Source: Shimia sp. R10_1 (lineage in GTDB: Bacteria > Pseudomonadota > Alphaproteobacteria > Rhodobacterales > Rhodobacteraceae). From it: a DNA stretch of 64,000 nt. Position 1 is the stretch's first letter; every line of letters starts with the position of its first letter. Position numbers and translations under genes: made by a program. The notes below the pieces were generated by a model. The model did no database searches. It saw only the letters and a program-made list of their open reading frames with translations, and was not told where the DNA came from. Of this stretch, positions 17,474-26,999 are shown piece after piece. The DNA is taken from contig NZ_JAGHQX010000002.1 in NCBI RefSeq assembly GCF_017744095.1, positions 62,001 through 126,000 of the forward strand, written 5' to 3'.

Positions 17474-18160
17474 TTATGCCACCAGACGATAGCCACCGCT
17501 TTCTGTGATCAGAAGCCGCGCATTGGAGGGATCGGGCTCGATCTTCTGACGCAGACGGTAAATGTGGGTCTCCAGCGTGTGGGTGGTGACGCCAGCGTTG
17601 TACCCCCACACCTCGTGGAGCAGAACATCGCGTGCCACAACACCTTCGGTGGCCCGATAGAGGAACTTCAGGATGTTGGTTTCTTTCTCCGTCAGGCGAA
17701 TCTTGCGATCATCCTCGGTGGTGAGCAGTTTCATCGACGGCTTGAACGTATATGGCCCAAGCTGGAAAACCGCGTCTTCAGATTGCTCATGCTGACGCAG
17801 CTGCGCACGAATCCGCGCAAGCAGCACCGGGAACTTAAACGGCTTGGTGACATAGTCATTGGCGCCCGAATCAAGGCCCAGAATGGTGTCAGCATCGCTG
17901 TCGTGACCGGTGAGCATGAGGATCGGGCTTTTCACACCCTGCTTGCGCATCAGGCGGCAGAGCTCACGCCCATCTGTGTCAGGCAGGCCCACATCGAGGA
18001 TGATGATGTCATACAGCCCTTCTTTCACACGGCTCATCGCGTCCGCGCCATTGGCGGCCTCAAAGACATCAAAATCTTCTGTCATCACCAGTTGTTCAGA
18101 CAGCGCCTCGCGCAGATCGTCATCATCGTCTACCAGCAGGATCTTTTTCAATTGCGCCAT
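17474..18160 (-). CDS. cenR: OmpR/PhoB-family response regulator, CenR-like
   Basis: A 228-aa two-domain regulator. Receiver domain, residues 5-120: acidic pocket VDDDDDL, phospho-acceptor in DIIILDVGLPDTDGREL (Asp near residue 54), then MLTGHDS and the KPF lysine. Winged-helix DNA-binding domain, 130-228 (LTEKETNILKFLYRA; THTLETHIYRLRQKIE). The FKFPVLLARIRAQLRQ linker and GPYTFKPS start of the output domain resemble alphaproteobacterial CenR, an essential envelope regulator; the CenR name is from memory and moderately sure. A GAGGAGG ribosome site precedes the ATG. No histidine kinase gene is adjacent. Divergent from ribA. Confidence 0.8.
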   Translation of the reverse strand: MAQLKKILLVDDDDDLREALSEQLVMTEDFDVFEAANGADAMSRVKEGLYDIIILDVGLPDTDGRELCRLMRKQGVKSPILMLTGHDSDADTILGLDSGANDYVTKPFKFPVLLARIRAQLRQHEQSEDAVFQLGPYTFKPSMKLLTTEDDRKIRLTEKETNILKFLYRATEGVVARDVLLHEVWGYNAGVTTHTLETHIYRLRQKIEPDPSNARLLITESGGYRLVA

Positions 18161-18323
18161 GTGCCGCCTCCTCGTTTGCGTTGGTGATAGTGAAACTGTG
18201 CTAGCATTTCATTGACGACAAGATTTGCTGCAAAACTCTCACGCCCTCGTGTTTCAGCAGTGGCAAATGTTTCATATTGCTGCAAGGAAGGCTACATGTG
18301 TGGCGCAACTAGCTGAGGTTCAC

Positions 18324-19415
18324 ATGAGTTTTGCACCTGACATAATCGAGCGACTGGCCCGCGCCCGCGCAGATCTGCGCATGGGGGTGCCGATTGTTCT
18401 GACTGGAGACGGTGTGCCTCTGTTGGTGCTGGCGGCGGAGACGTTGACCGAGGGACGTCTGTCAAATGTGCGTGCAATGCAGGGAACACCTCATCTGGTG
18501 ATCACGGCGCGGCGTGCCGAGACTCTGAAAGCGCGGGTCTATGATGGCGATGTGGCCCGCATTGCCCTGCCGCAGGACGCGAATCTTGCGTGGCTGCAAA
18601 GCATCGCAGCGCCAGAAGATGACCTGAGAAACCCGATGAAGGGCCCCCTGGCCACAGCGCGCGATGGTAACGCGGATCTGCATCGCGCCGCCGTAAAGCT
18701 GGTGAAATCCGCGCAGCTTTTGCCAGCGGCGCTGACCATGGCCCTACCCGATGCGGGCCAGTTTGCGCTGGAACACGGGCTGACGGTGATTTCACACGAT
18801 CTGGCTGCACCGCATCTGTCTGCCACAAGCCCGCTGCACCCGGTGGTGCATGCCCGCCTGCCGATGGCGGCGGCAGAGGCCGGGCGGTTGCACATCTTCC
18901 GCCCAGAGGATGGCGGATCGGAACATTACGCGATTGAAATCGGGCGTCCCGCACGCAACAAACCTGTGCTGGCACGGCTGCATTCTGCCTGTTTCACGGG
19001 CGACGTGATGGGCAGCCTGAAATGCGACTGCGGCCCACAGCTTCATGCTGCGCTGGACCAGATGGGCACGGAGGGCGAAGGCGTTCTGTTGTACCTCAAC
19101 CAAGAGGGACGCGGGATTGGCCTGGCCAACAAAATGCGCGCATATTCTCTGCAAGATCAAGGATTTGACACCGTGGAAGCCAACCACCGTCTTGGCTTTG
19201 AAGATGATGAGCGAGACTTCCGCATTGGGGCTAAGATCCTGCAGGAAATGGGATTTGAGCAGGTGCGCCTGCTGACCAACAATCCGCGCAAGATCGCCAT
19301 GATGGAGAATGCCGGGGTATCTGTGGCCGAGCGGGTGGCGCTCAAGGTTGGCGAGAATGTTCACAACGAGGCCTATCTTGCGACCAAGGCCCACAAATCC
19401 GGGCACATGTTATGA
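18324..19415 (+). CDS. ribA: GTP cyclohydrolase II with degenerate RibB-like N-terminal domain
   Basis: A 363-aa protein. The C-terminal half, residues 175-363, is RibA: zinc cysteines 223, 234 and 236 (ACFTGDVMGSLKCDCGPQ), NQEGRGIGL near 259-267 and the GTP-binding LTNNPRKI. It opens GTP in riboflavin synthesis. The N-terminal 165 residues resemble DHBP synthase in position and fold but lack the DDEDREN-type metal and substrate motif, so they are probably inactive. I use the ATG at 18324, with a GAGG site upstream and a sensible N-terminus; the frame is open further upstream. Its stop overlaps the YkuD gene by 4 bases. Confidence 0.88.
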   Translation: MSFAPDIIERLARARADLRMGVPIVLTGDGVPLLVLAAETLTEGRLSNVRAMQGTPHLVITARRAETLKARVYDGDVARIALPQDANLAWLQSIAAPEDDLRNPMKGPLATARDGNADLHRAAVKLVKSAQLLPAALTMALPDAGQFALEHGLTVISHDLAAPHLSATSPLHPVVHARLPMAAAEAGRLHIFRPEDGGSEHYAIEIGRPARNKPVLARLHSACFTGDVMGSLKCDCGPQLHAALDQMGTEGEGVLLYLNQEGRGIGLANKMRAYSLQDQGFDTVEANHRLGFEDDERDFRIGAKILQEMGFEQVRLLTNNPRKIAMMENAGVSVAERVALKVGENVHNEAYLATKAHKSGHML

Positions 19416-19906
19416 CCCCTGATGATCTGGTGCTGACCCCACGTGGCGTGCGTTTTCAGGGAAGGTATTTTCCCTGCAGTATCGGCAAAGGCGGGATCAG
19501 CGGCCGCAAGCGCGAGGGGGACGGGGCCACGCCGCGCGGCGTGCATAAGATCGTCGGCATGCTGTATCGCGCCGATCGCATGGCCGAACCGCGCACCTGG
19601 GCGCTGGCGATTGGCAAAGACGACCTGTGGTGTGATGCGCCGGGCCATCAGGATTACAACCAGCAGGTGCGCGCACCGTTCCCAGACAGCCATGAAGCCC
19701 TGCGCCGGGCAGACCCGCTGTATGATCTGATCCTGCTCACCGACTGGAATTGGCGTGATGTTGTTGCCGGGCGCGGCTCCGCGATTTTTCTACATCAATG
19801 GCGGCGTCCCGGATATCCGACAGAGGGCTGTATCGCCTTCAGTCGCGCGGATCTCCATTGGATCGCGCGCCGGGTTGTCCCCGGCACACGGGTGATTGTG
19901 CCCTAA
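19412..19906 (+). CDS. YkuD-domain L,D-transpeptidase-like protein without signal peptide
   Basis: A 164-aa single YkuD domain. The catalytic signature is complete: His128 in FLHQW and Cys140 in YPTEGCIAFS. L,D-transpeptidases form 3-3 cross-links or attach proteins to peptidoglycan in the periplasm. This one has no visible signal peptide or membrane anchor: it begins MTPDDLVLTPRGVRFQG straight into the domain. It is translationally coupled to ribA (ATGA overlap). It could be exported by another route or act on cytoplasmic muropeptides. Confidence 0.82.
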   Translation: MTPDDLVLTPRGVRFQGRYFPCSIGKGGISGRKREGDGATPRGVHKIVGMLYRADRMAEPRTWALAIGKDDLWCDAPGHQDYNQQVRAPFPDSHEALRRADPLYDLILLTDWNWRDVVAGRGSAIFLHQWRRPGYPTEGCIAFSRADLHWIARRVVPGTRVIVP

Positions 19907-19972
19907 CCCCGCGCATTCTCATTCCTGAAATATCCCCGCCGGAGGCATCCCACCTCAGCGAAACGCTGTGCC

Positions 19973-20623
19973 TTATGTGGTCCGCGCACCAAAAATTGCG
20001 GATCCCACACGCACATGCGTGGCCCCAAGCGCCACCGCACGCTCATAGTCGCCACTCATACCCATGGACAGACCTGCCAGATCGTTGCGTTTGGCAAGTT
20101 TGGCCAACAGTGCAAAATGCAGGGCTGGCTCTTCGTCCACAGGTGGAATGCACATCAAGCCAACCACCGGCAAATCCAGCGCGCGGCAGTCTGCGACAAA
20201 TGCATCTGTGTCAGCGGGCAGTATCCCGGATTTCTGCGCTTCTTCTCCGGTATTTACTTGAATGAAGAGATCAGGGCAGTGTCCCTCTTCCTGTGCGAGT
20301 CGGGCCAAAGTGTTGGCGAGCTTTGGGCGATCCAGCGAATGAATGGCGTCAAAAAGACCGAGCGCCTGACGTGCCTTGTTGGTTTGCAACGGACCCAACA
20401 GATGCACTTTGGCATCCGGATAGGTTTCGCGGAACGCAGGCCACTTGCCTGCGGCTTCCTGTACCTGATTTTCCCCAAACAGCCGATGCCCCTGCGCCAG
20501 CACATCTGCCACACGGTCGTCTGGCTGTCGCTTGCTGACGGCGATCAATTGGGTTGCCCCAGCAGCACGGCCTGCGGAGGCTTCAGTTTTGGCGATGCGA
20601 TCGGAAATTTCGGTCAGCGACAT
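19973..20623 (-). CDS. yggS: YggS-family PLP homeostasis protein
   Basis: A 216-aa alanine-racemase-fold protein of the YggS/PLPHP family. The PLP lysine lies in LIAVSKRQPDD, followed by the family's LFGENQVQEA, HLLGPLQTNKA, NTGEEAQKSG and GLMCIPP. The end has LSMGMSGDYERAVALGATHVRVGSAIFG. It is cytosolic, has no known catalytic activity, and buffers PLP and amino/keto-acid balance. It is on the minus strand downstream of the porin and is separated from it by a strong terminator, so it probably has its own promoter. Confidence 0.92.
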   Translation of the reverse strand: MSLTEISDRIAKTEASAGRAAGATQLIAVSKRQPDDRVADVLAQGHRLFGENQVQEAAGKWPAFRETYPDAKVHLLGPLQTNKARQALGLFDAIHSLDRPKLANTLARLAQEEGHCPDLFIQVNTGEEAQKSGILPADTDAFVADCRALDLPVVGLMCIPPVDEEPALHFALLAKLAKRNDLAGLSMGMSGDYERAVALGATHVRVGSAIFGARTT

Positions 20624-20671
20624 GGGCGGCCTCTCTTGATGGTGTTGGGACGCGACAAATCATGCTTTGGC

Positions 20672-20708
20672 ACAAAAAGAAAGGGGCAGGCTCTTGCGAG
20701 CCCGCCCC
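20672..20708 (-). terminator. Rho-independent terminator of the porin gene
   Basis: On the minus strand GGGGC.GGCTC pairs with GAGCC.GCCCC around a TTGC/GCAA tetraloop, followed by a T-rich tract (complement of 20672-20682). It begins 24 bases after the porin stop codon. Confidence 0.85.
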
Positions 20709-20731
20709 AAAGACTTGGTGTCGATCAACTA

Positions 20732-21646
20732 TTAGAAGTTGAAGACCACACCCAGGTCGCCGATGGTGTTGCCGGAAGCGTTGGAGCCAACACCTGCGCC
20801 CAGGGAAACACCGCCGCCCAGGGAGTGGGAAACGCCGATACCGTATGCGGTGTCGTTTGCGTCGTCACCACCGGTGGAAACGTGTGCGTTCACGGAAGTT
20901 GCAGCGGAGATGCTGTAGGAACCGGAAGCACCGAATGCTACGTCGTCCATTGCGTCGTTGTCAGCAACCAGTACGGAGTAACCGAAGTCACCGAAGGAGC
21001 CGTCAACACCGAGTGCCCACTGGGAGTTGTCTGCGTCGCTGTCGCCGAACATCACACCAACGTTGTGTGCGCCGAAGGAGTAGCCGCCACCGATCTGCCA
21101 GTAAGCGTTGCCTTGGCCAAGACCGTTCTCGCCGTCTTCCATGGAGTAGGAAGCAGATGCGGTGAAGTCACCAGCTGTGTAACGCAGTTTGATGGTCTGG
21201 TTGCCATCGTCAGCGGAGCCGGAGAAACCGTTACGATCGAAGCCAGAGAAGTTAGAAGTCTGACCGGAGATCGCGGTGTAACCGATTTCGTAGCCGGACC
21301 AGTTCAGAACGTCACCGGAGTCGAACACGTCGGATACGGAACCAACGTCAACACGGATGCCGCCGGTGGATACTGCGAAGCCAACGCCGCCAGGGCCGGT
21401 GCCGTTGGAGCCGAAGCCTGCAGTGTCTTCAGCTTGAAGACGGATACGGCCTTCGAACTTCACGCCGCCGTCAGTTTCGGTCAGGCCAGTGATGTTCACA
21501 CGGATACGGTGATCCAGGATGGTTTCGTCAGCCAGGCTCTCGTCGTACTGAAGACCAAAGCGGCCTGCACCGCCGAAAGTTACGTCTGCTGCTGCAACGG
21601 ATGCGGTTGCAACCAGAGCAGTCGAAGCGAAGAGAATCTTTTTCAT
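20732..21646 (-). CDS. Rhodobacter-type outer-membrane porin
   Basis: A 304-aa secreted beta-barrel. A signal peptide (MKKILFASTALVATASVAAA) is cut before DVTFGGAGRFGLQY. Alternating polar/hydrophobic strands rich in Gly, Asp and Ser follow, and the last residue is phenylalanine (GDLGVVFNF), the usual barrel-assembly signal. It should form a trimeric general-diffusion pore. The ATG at 21646 is preceded by a GAGG ribosome site; 48 upstream open codons are not part of the gene. Codon use is strikingly uniform, as expected for a very highly expressed gene, and a strong terminator follows. Confidence 0.9.
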   Translation of the reverse strand: MKKILFASTALVATASVAAADVTFGGAGRFGLQYDESLADETILDHRIRVNITGLTETDGGVKFEGRIRLQAEDTAGFGSNGTGPGGVGFAVSTGGIRVDVGSVSDVFDSGDVLNWSGYEIGYTAISGQTSNFSGFDRNGFSGSADDGNQTIKLRYTAGDFTASASYSMEDGENGLGQGNAYWQIGGGYSFGAHNVGVMFGDSDADNSQWALGVDGSFGDFGYSVLVADNDAMDDVAFGASGSYSISAATSVNAHVSTGGDDANDTAYGIGVSHSLGGGVSLGAGVGSNASGNTIGDLGVVFNF

Positions 21647-21959
21647 GATTTTTCCCTCGGATTTCCAATTCATGCGCCCAACCCGGAGAATCCGTAATTG
21701 GGTATGGGGTAGTCTCTCGCTCTTTTGGGGGCCTGTTTGCAAGCGTGGCGCAAAGCTTTCAGAGATTGTAGGCCCACGTGGTGCAGACATGCCACAGTCT
21801 ACTTCCCGGTCTTGGTGACGCCCCAGAGGCCCCTACATTCCCCTAGGGCAGATATGCCGGCTGCCTACATGGCGATTACAGGCAGTTTACCCCCAAGAGT
21901 CTTGCCCAACAGGCGCAGCTTGGCTAGGACGGTTACAAATCACGTCTTGAGGCAGTTTC
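21647..21959. promoter_or_regulatory. Divergent promoter region between porin and DUF3576 gene
   Basis: A 313-base gap between the minus-strand porin and the plus-strand DUF3576 lipoprotein, so it must carry both promoters. The porin leader (21647-21720) is AT-richer than the surroundings. I could not fix a particular -35/-10 pair, and no credible gene is contained. Confidence 0.45.
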
Positions 21960-22430
21960 ATGGAACTTCTACGTCGTCCCTTTATGATGGTTGCTATTGT
22001 CGCCATCGCCACTTTGAGCGCCTGCGGCAACGGTGCCGGCGGCAACACACTTGGTGAGGTACGCCCGGCAGACACATCCGCGGAAGAAGATACGATCTGG
22101 GACGCCTTTGGCCCAGACAACGCGGATCAAACCGTTCGGGTGAACAAATATATCTGGGCTGCGTCGCAGGAAGTTTTGGATTTCCTGCCAATCCAGACAG
22201 TGGATCCGTTCAGTGGCGTCATCTCAACCGGTTACGGCACGCCTCCGGGTGGTGGCCGCTCTTACAGAGCGACGATTTTTGTGCGCGACGCAGCTTTGGA
22301 TGCGCGGTCGTTGAACGTGGCGCTGCAGTCTAACGGAGGACGCGCAGTGCCGGAAAGCACAGCACGTGCGGTAGAGGACGCCATTCTGACCCGCGCCCGT
22401 CAGTTGCGCATTGAAGACAAAAAGATCTGA
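21960..22430 (+). CDS. DUF3576-family lipoprotein
   Basis: A 156-aa lipoprotein. A short signal with lipobox LSAC (lipidated Cys22) is followed by an acidic linker and the DUF3576 core (YIWAASQEVLDFLPIQTVDP; DAALDARSLNVALQSNGG; RQLRIEDKKI). The family is almost confined to alphaproteobacteria and its function is not established; an outer-membrane or periplasmic role is expected. A TGAGG ribosome site lies upstream of the ATG. In this group of bacteria it commonly stands just before leuS, as here with a glycosyltransferase interposed on the opposite strand. Confidence 0.88.
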   Translation: MELLRRPFMMVAIVAIATLSACGNGAGGNTLGEVRPADTSAEEDTIWDAFGPDNADQTVRVNKYIWAASQEVLDFLPIQTVDPFSGVISTGYGTPPGGGRSYRATIFVRDAALDARSLNVALQSNGGRAVPESTARAVEDAILTRARQLRIEDKKI

Positions 22431-22449
22431 TATCTGGCACATACACCAG

Positions 22450-22487
22450 ACAAGAAAAGCCGCAGACAGCTCTGCGGCTTTTCTTGT
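22450..22487. terminator. Bidirectional Rho-independent terminator
   Basis: A perfect 17-bp stem (ACAAGAAAAGCCGCAGA and its complement) closed by the 4-base loop CAGC. Each strand ends in a T-rich run, so it can stop both the DUF3576 transcript (+) and the convergent glycosyltransferase transcript (-), whose stop codon lies only 2 bases away. Confidence 0.9.
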
Positions 22488-22488
22488 G

Positions 22489-23751
22489 TCAGCTGCGCAA
22501 GGTGCCGGGCTGCATCTCATAGAGCTGGTCTATCCAGGCGAGCTGCTGGGGCAAGCATCGGGTTTGCAGATCATAATGTTTGACCGCAAAGGCTCGAGAG
22601 GCCGCCGCCATGCTGGCCCGCAGGTCCGGATCCTCAAGCACGGTGCAAATTTCCTCAACCATCTGTGCGCCTTCAAAGAAGGAGAACAAACGCCCGGTCT
22701 CGCCGTGCTTGATCACCTCGGCCACCGGCGACGTGTCACTGGCCACAATGGGTGCGCCAATCGCCATGGCCTCAAGCAGCGACCAGCTGAGCACAAATGG
22801 GTAGGTCAGATAGACATGCGCCCGGCTGAGTTGCAGCATCGCAAGAAACTGATCGTACGGCACTTTTCCTAAAAAATGCACACGTTCCCAGTTGGGTGTC
22901 GGAATCTGGCCGCGCACCTCATCAATAAAGATCTGCTTCCATGTCTGACCTTTGGGCGCTGCGGATCCATAGCTGACGCTGTCACCGCCCACGATCAACA
23001 CCTGCGCATTGGGGCGCCGCTTCAGCAACTCCGGCAAGGCCCGCATGAAGACGTGATAGCCGCGATAAGGCTCCAGATTGCGGTTCACGAAGGTGATGAC
23101 CTCATCCTCACAGGTCAACACACTGCCATCCGGCAAGGACAATTGCGCCTCAGGGTTGGGGCGCACAACATCAGTGTCGATGCCGTCGTGAATCACGCTG
23201 ATGATGTCCTGATATTCCGGTGGGAAGGTCGACGCCTGATAGCGGGTGGGACTGATACAGAGATCAACCGCCTGCCGGTGCATCATGTTGTTGAGATTTT
23301 TCAAACGCAGGCGAATGGAATCTGTCTCCATATTGGCCTTAGGGAATTCCGGGTCGAAATCCGTGTCTGTTTCGCTGAGCGCATAGTAAAGTTCGCTGTA
23401 AAGCCCGATGCGCGCGGTCGGCCACAAATCACGCAGGAACATCGGCTCTCCCCAGCCGGGGTGGGCGACGATCACGTCGGGGGTGTACCCCTCTTGATCG
23501 CGCAATCGACGCGCCGCGGCAAAACAGGCCTCTGCGCGCAGAACTTTGGTTTCAAAATCCACAAGCCACGGGTGCAGCCCTTGCGCCGGTTTGCGCCCGA
23601 TCTTGTAGGGGTAGAGCTTGACACCTTTCCAGCCGCCCTCTTCGTTCACGCGCAGGGTGATGCAGCGTACATCGTGCCCGCGCGCGGCCAGTTCGGGAGC
23701 AAGGTGTTTAAACTGTCCGGGGAAATTCTGATGAATAAATAGGATTTTCAA
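22489..23751 (-). CDS. Glycosyltransferase family 4 protein
   Basis: A 420-aa GT-B glycosyltransferase. The N-terminal acceptor half starts LKILFIHQNFPGQFKHLA and contains DVIVAHPGWGEPMFLRDLWP. The donor half has FVNRNLEPYRGYHVFMRALP and the nucleotide-sugar region PFVLSWSLLEAMAIGAPIVA then SDTSPVAEVI. It probably adds a sugar to a polysaccharide or glycolipid at the cytoplasmic face. The natural start is a TTG at 23751 that gives the standard family N-terminus; the upstream ATG at 23823 adds 24 non-conserved residues. Donor and acceptor are unknown, and no sugar cluster surrounds it. Confidence 0.85.
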   Translation of the reverse strand: MKILFIHQNFPGQFKHLAPELAARGHDVRCITLRVNEEGGWKGVKLYPYKIGRKPAQGLHPWLVDFETKVLRAEACFAAARRLRDQEGYTPDVIVAHPGWGEPMFLRDLWPTARIGLYSELYYALSETDTDFDPEFPKANMETDSIRLRLKNLNNMMHRQAVDLCISPTRYQASTFPPEYQDIISVIHDGIDTDVVRPNPEAQLSLPDGSVLTCEDEVITFVNRNLEPYRGYHVFMRALPELLKRRPNAQVLIVGGDSVSYGSAAPKGQTWKQIFIDEVRGQIPTPNWERVHFLGKVPYDQFLAMLQLSRAHVYLTYPFVLSWSLLEAMAIGAPIVASDTSPVAEVIKHGETGRLFSFFEGAQMVEEICTVLEDPDLRASMAAASRAFAVKHYDLQTRCLPQQLAWIDQLYEMQPGTLRS

Positions 23752-23935
23752 ACGCGTGTACCTGTCAAAATGCTCTGTTTTGATCTGTATAGCGCAGAAA
23801 TTGGCGCTGGTAAGCGGGTGCATAGGTCAAATTGCACCGCTTCTTGCTGGACCAAGGGCGCAGAGCGGCCTATCACCATCCAAAACCCGCGCCCCCTTTT
23901 GGTGGCAGAGACCAGAAACAAAAAGGTGACACCCT

Positions 23936-26509
23936 ATGTCGCGCTACAGCCCCGCCGAGATTGAAGCCCGCTGGCAGGAAGCCTGGGCCAAGACCGAGAC
24001 TTTCAAAGCCGTTCGGGATGAAAGCAAGCCCAAGTATTACGTGCTTGAGATGTTCCCCTACCCGTCAGGCAAGCTGCATATGGGGCATGTGCGCAACTAC
24101 ACCATGGGGGATGTGATCGCGCGCTATAAAATCTCCACCGGGCACAATGTGTTGCACCCGATGGGCTTTGACGCCTTTGGCATGCCTGCGGAAAACGCCG
24201 CAATGGCAAGCGGCGGCCACCCCAAAGACTGGACCTATTCCAACATCGACACGATGGTCGAGCAGATGAAGCCGCTGGGCCTGTCGTTGGACTGGTCGCG
24301 CATGTTTGCCACCTGTGATGAAGATTACTACGGCCAGCAGCAGGCGCTGTTCCTTGATTTCCTTGAGAAAGGTCTCGTCTACCGCAAGAACGCTGTGGTG
24401 AACTGGGATCCGGTTGATATGACCGTTCTGGCCAATGAGCAGGTGGAAAACGGCCGTGGCTGGCGCTCTGGTGCGCTGGTGGAGCGGCGTGAGCTGACCC
24501 AGTGGTTCTTCAAGATTTCCGACTATTCCGATGAGCTGCTGACCGCGCTCGACGGGTTGGAGAACTGGCCTGCCAAGGTGCGCCTGATGCAGGAAAACTG
24601 GATCGGCAAGTCGCGTGGTCTGGAATTCGGCTTTGAGCGTGTGGATGGCGGCGAGGCGATCACCGTTTACACCACCCGCCCTGACACGCTGATGGGCGCG
24701 TCTTTTGTCGGTATTTCACCAGATCACCCGATTGCCAAAGAGCTGGAAGCCAGCAATCCAGACGTTGCAGCCTTTGTCGCGGAGTGCCGCAAAGGCGGCA
24801 CCACCGAGGAAGCGATTGAAACCGGCGAGAAGCTTGGTTTTGACACCGGGATCAAAGTGAAGCACCCGCTGAACCCGGATTGGGAGCTGCCGGTCTGGAT
24901 CGCGAACTTCATTCTGATGGATTACGGCACCGGCGCGATCTTTGCCTGCCCCGCGCATGACCAGCGCGACCTTGATTTCTGCCGCAAGTACGACCTGCCG
25001 GTCACCGACACATTCTTTGCGCTTGGCGATGAAACCCCAGTGGAAAACACCGCCTTTGTGCCGCCCAAAGAAGAAAAGGTGAAGTGGATCAATCACTTCG
25101 CCGGATTGGATGAGGCCACCGGTCAGGAAGCCATCGACGCAACCATCGACTTTGTCGAAAACGCGGGTTGGGGCAAAGGCGTGACCAACTTCCGTCTGCG
25201 CGACTGGGGCCTGTCCCGTCAGCGCTATTGGGGCTGCCCGATCCCGGTTGTGCATTGCGAAAGCTGTGGCGTGGTGCCGGAGAAGAAAGAGAACCTGCCG
25301 ATTGCGCTGCCGTATGACGAAGACGGCAAGGCAATTGATTTCTCGGTGCCGGGTAATCCGTTGGACCGTCACCCAAGCTGGCGCGATTGTAAGTGCCCGA
25401 ACTGTGGTGCGCCTGCGCAGCGTGAAACCGACACGATGGACACCTTTGTGGACAGCTCCTGGTATTTCGCGCGCTTTACAGCGCCGAAGGCGGACACGCC
25501 GACCTCCATGGCGGATGCCGAGTACTGGATGAACGTCGATCAGTATATCGGCGGCATTGAGCACGCGATCTTGCACCTGCTCTATTCGCGCTTCTTTGCG
25601 CGGGCGATGCACATCTGTGGCCACCTGCCCGAAAGCGCCAAAGAGCCGTTTGATGCGCTGTTCACCCAAGGCATGGTGACCCACGCGATCTACAAGAACG
25701 CCGTGCGCACCGATGACAATGGCCGTGCGATCTACCACTACCCCGCGGAAGTGGAAGAGCGCGACGGCGGCACATTTGTAAAAGAGACCGGCGAGGCGGT
25801 GGAGGTGATCCCCTCTGCCAAAATGTCCAAGTCCAAAAACAACGTGGTGGATCCGGTGGACATCATCACCTCGTTCGGCGCGGACACAGCGCGCTGGTTC
25901 GTGCTGTCAGACAGCCCGCCCGAACGCGATGTGGAATGGACCGCCTCTGGCGCGGAGGCGGCCTATAAACACCTGAGCCGTGTGCACCGTATTGCGAGCG
26001 AGGTGGCAGAGATGCCTGCCGGCGCGGGCAAGGATGATGAGACCCTGCTGCGCGAGATGCACAAGGCAATCCGTGATGTGACATTGGGTGTGGAAAGCTT
26101 TGGCTTTAACGCCTCGATTGCGAAACTCTATGCCTTCACCAACACGCTGGCGAAATCCAAAGCCGGTGGGGACGCAAAACGGGAAGCCACCAAAGCGCTG
26201 GCACAGCTGATGTCACCGATGACACCGCACCTGTCTGAGGACATCTGGCAGATGCTGGGCGGTGAAGGCATGGTTGTGGATGCGGCCTGGCCTGTGGCGG
26301 ATGAAGCGATGCTGGTTGAGGCAAACGTAACGCTGCCGATCCAGATCAACGGCAAACGTCGTGGCGAAATCACCGTGGCCAAAGACTTGGCAAAAGAAGA
26401 GGTTGAAAAACTGGTGCTGGCCCACGAAGCTGTGGAGCGTGCGCTGGATGGGGCCCAGCCCAAGAAACTCATCGTTGTCCCCGGTCGGATTGTGAATGTC
26501 GTCGTTTAA
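23936..26509 (+). CDS. leuS: Leucyl-tRNA synthetase
   Basis: An 857-aa class Ia synthetase of normal length. HIGH-type motif HMGH at residues 48-51, a full CP1 editing insertion ([16 protein letters not shown]), the tryptophan-rich [20 protein letters not shown], a zinc-type segment ([16 protein letters not shown]), and the KMSKSKNN signature. It charges tRNA-Leu and edits mischarged products. An AAAAGGTGA ribosome site precedes the ATG. It heads the leuS-lptE-holA operon typical of alphaproteobacteria. Confidence 0.97.
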   Translation: MSRYSPAEIEARWQEAWAKTETFKAVRDESKPKYYVLEMFPYPSGKLHMGHVRNYTMGDVIARYKISTGHNVLHPMGFDAFGMPAENAAMASGGHPKDWTYSNIDTMVEQMKPLGLSLDWSRMFATCDEDYYGQQQALFLDFLEKGLVYRKNAVVNWDPVDMTVLANEQVENGRGWRSGALVERRELTQWFFKISDYSDELLTALDGLENWPAKVRLMQENWIGKSRGLEFGFERVDGGEAITVYTTRPDTLMGASFVGISPDHPIAKELEASNPDVAAFVAECRKGGTTEEAIETGEKLGFDTGIKVKHPLNPDWELPVWIANFILMDYGTGAIFACPAHDQRDLDFCRKYDLPVTDTFFALGDETPVENTAFVPPKEEKVKWINHFAGLDEATGQEAIDATIDFVENAGWGKGVTNFRLRDWGLSRQRYWGCPIPVVHCESCGVVPEKKENLPIALPYDEDGKAIDFSVPGNPLDRHPSWRDCKCPNCGAPAQRETDTMDTFVDSSWYFARFTAPKADTPTSMADAEYWMNVDQYIGGIEHAILHLLYSRFFARAMHICGHLPESAKEPFDALFTQGMVTHAIYKNAVRTDDNGRAIYHYPAEVEERDGGTFVKETGEAVEVIPSAKMSKSKNNVVDPVDIITSFGADTARWFVLSDSPPERDVEWTASGAEAAYKHLSRVHRIASEVAEMPAGAGKDDETLLREMHKAIRDVTLGVESFGFNASIAKLYAFTNTLAKSKAGGDAKREATKALAQLMSPMTPHLSEDIWQMLGGEGMVVDAAWPVADEAMLVEANVTLPIQINGKRRGEITVAKDLAKEEVEKLVLAHEAVERALDGAQPKKLIVVPGRIVNVVV

Positions 26510-26999
26510 TCGCCGCTCTTTTCTTCTGTCAGCTGCCGCCCTTGGTGTTCCCTTGGGCGGCTGTGGCTTCACCCCTGTCTACGGGCCGGGGGGCGGCGGG
26601 CGGAACCTGCTCAACAATGTGTTGGTGGATGAACCCAAAGCCAGCGAAAGCTTTCTGTTGGTGCGCGAGCTGGAAGACCGGCTGGGCCAACCGGGCGTGA
26701 ACGCCGAATACGGGCTGTCACTGGCGCTGGACTTGTCTGAGCGCGCGGTGGGACGCACCGTGGCGCAGGAAACCGACCGCTTTGATGTGATCGGATCCGC
26801 CACCTATGCGTTGCGCGGGATCGACAGCAAAGAGGTGCGGACCTCTGGCAAGGTGTCCTCTTTTGTGAGCTATTCCGCGAGCGGCACCACCGTTTCGGAA
26901 CTTGCTGCGCGCAATGATGCCTATGAGCGCCTGAGCGTGATTCTTGCAGATCGTATTGTGGCAGAGCTGCAGGCGTTTGAGGCGGCCGCAGCCACATGA
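26496..26999 (+). CDS. lptE: LPS-assembly lipoprotein LptE
   Basis: A 167-aa outer-membrane lipoprotein. The signal contains twin arginines and ends at the lipobox ([17 protein letters not shown], lipidated Cys23), which matches the CGFxPxYG start of LptE. The rest is the alpha/beta LptE fold ([37 protein letters not shown]). It plugs the LptD barrel for LPS export. It overlaps leuS by 14 bases and holA by 4, so translation of the three genes is tightly coupled. Confidence 0.9.
   Translation: MSSFNRRSFLLSAAALGVPLGGCGFTPVYGPGGGGRNLLNNVLVDEPKASESFLLVRELEDRLGQPGVNAEYGLSLALDLSERAVGRTVAQETDRFDVIGSATYALRGIDSKEVRTSGKVSSFVSYSASGTTVSELAARNDAYERLSVILADRIVAELQAFEAAAAT

Noticed and set aside
20015-21697. 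A 560-codon plus-strand open frame across yggS and the porin
   Set aside because: The translation is low-complexity (Val, Gly, Thr, Ala-rich) because it is the complement of the codon-biased porin gene. No motif or start signal.
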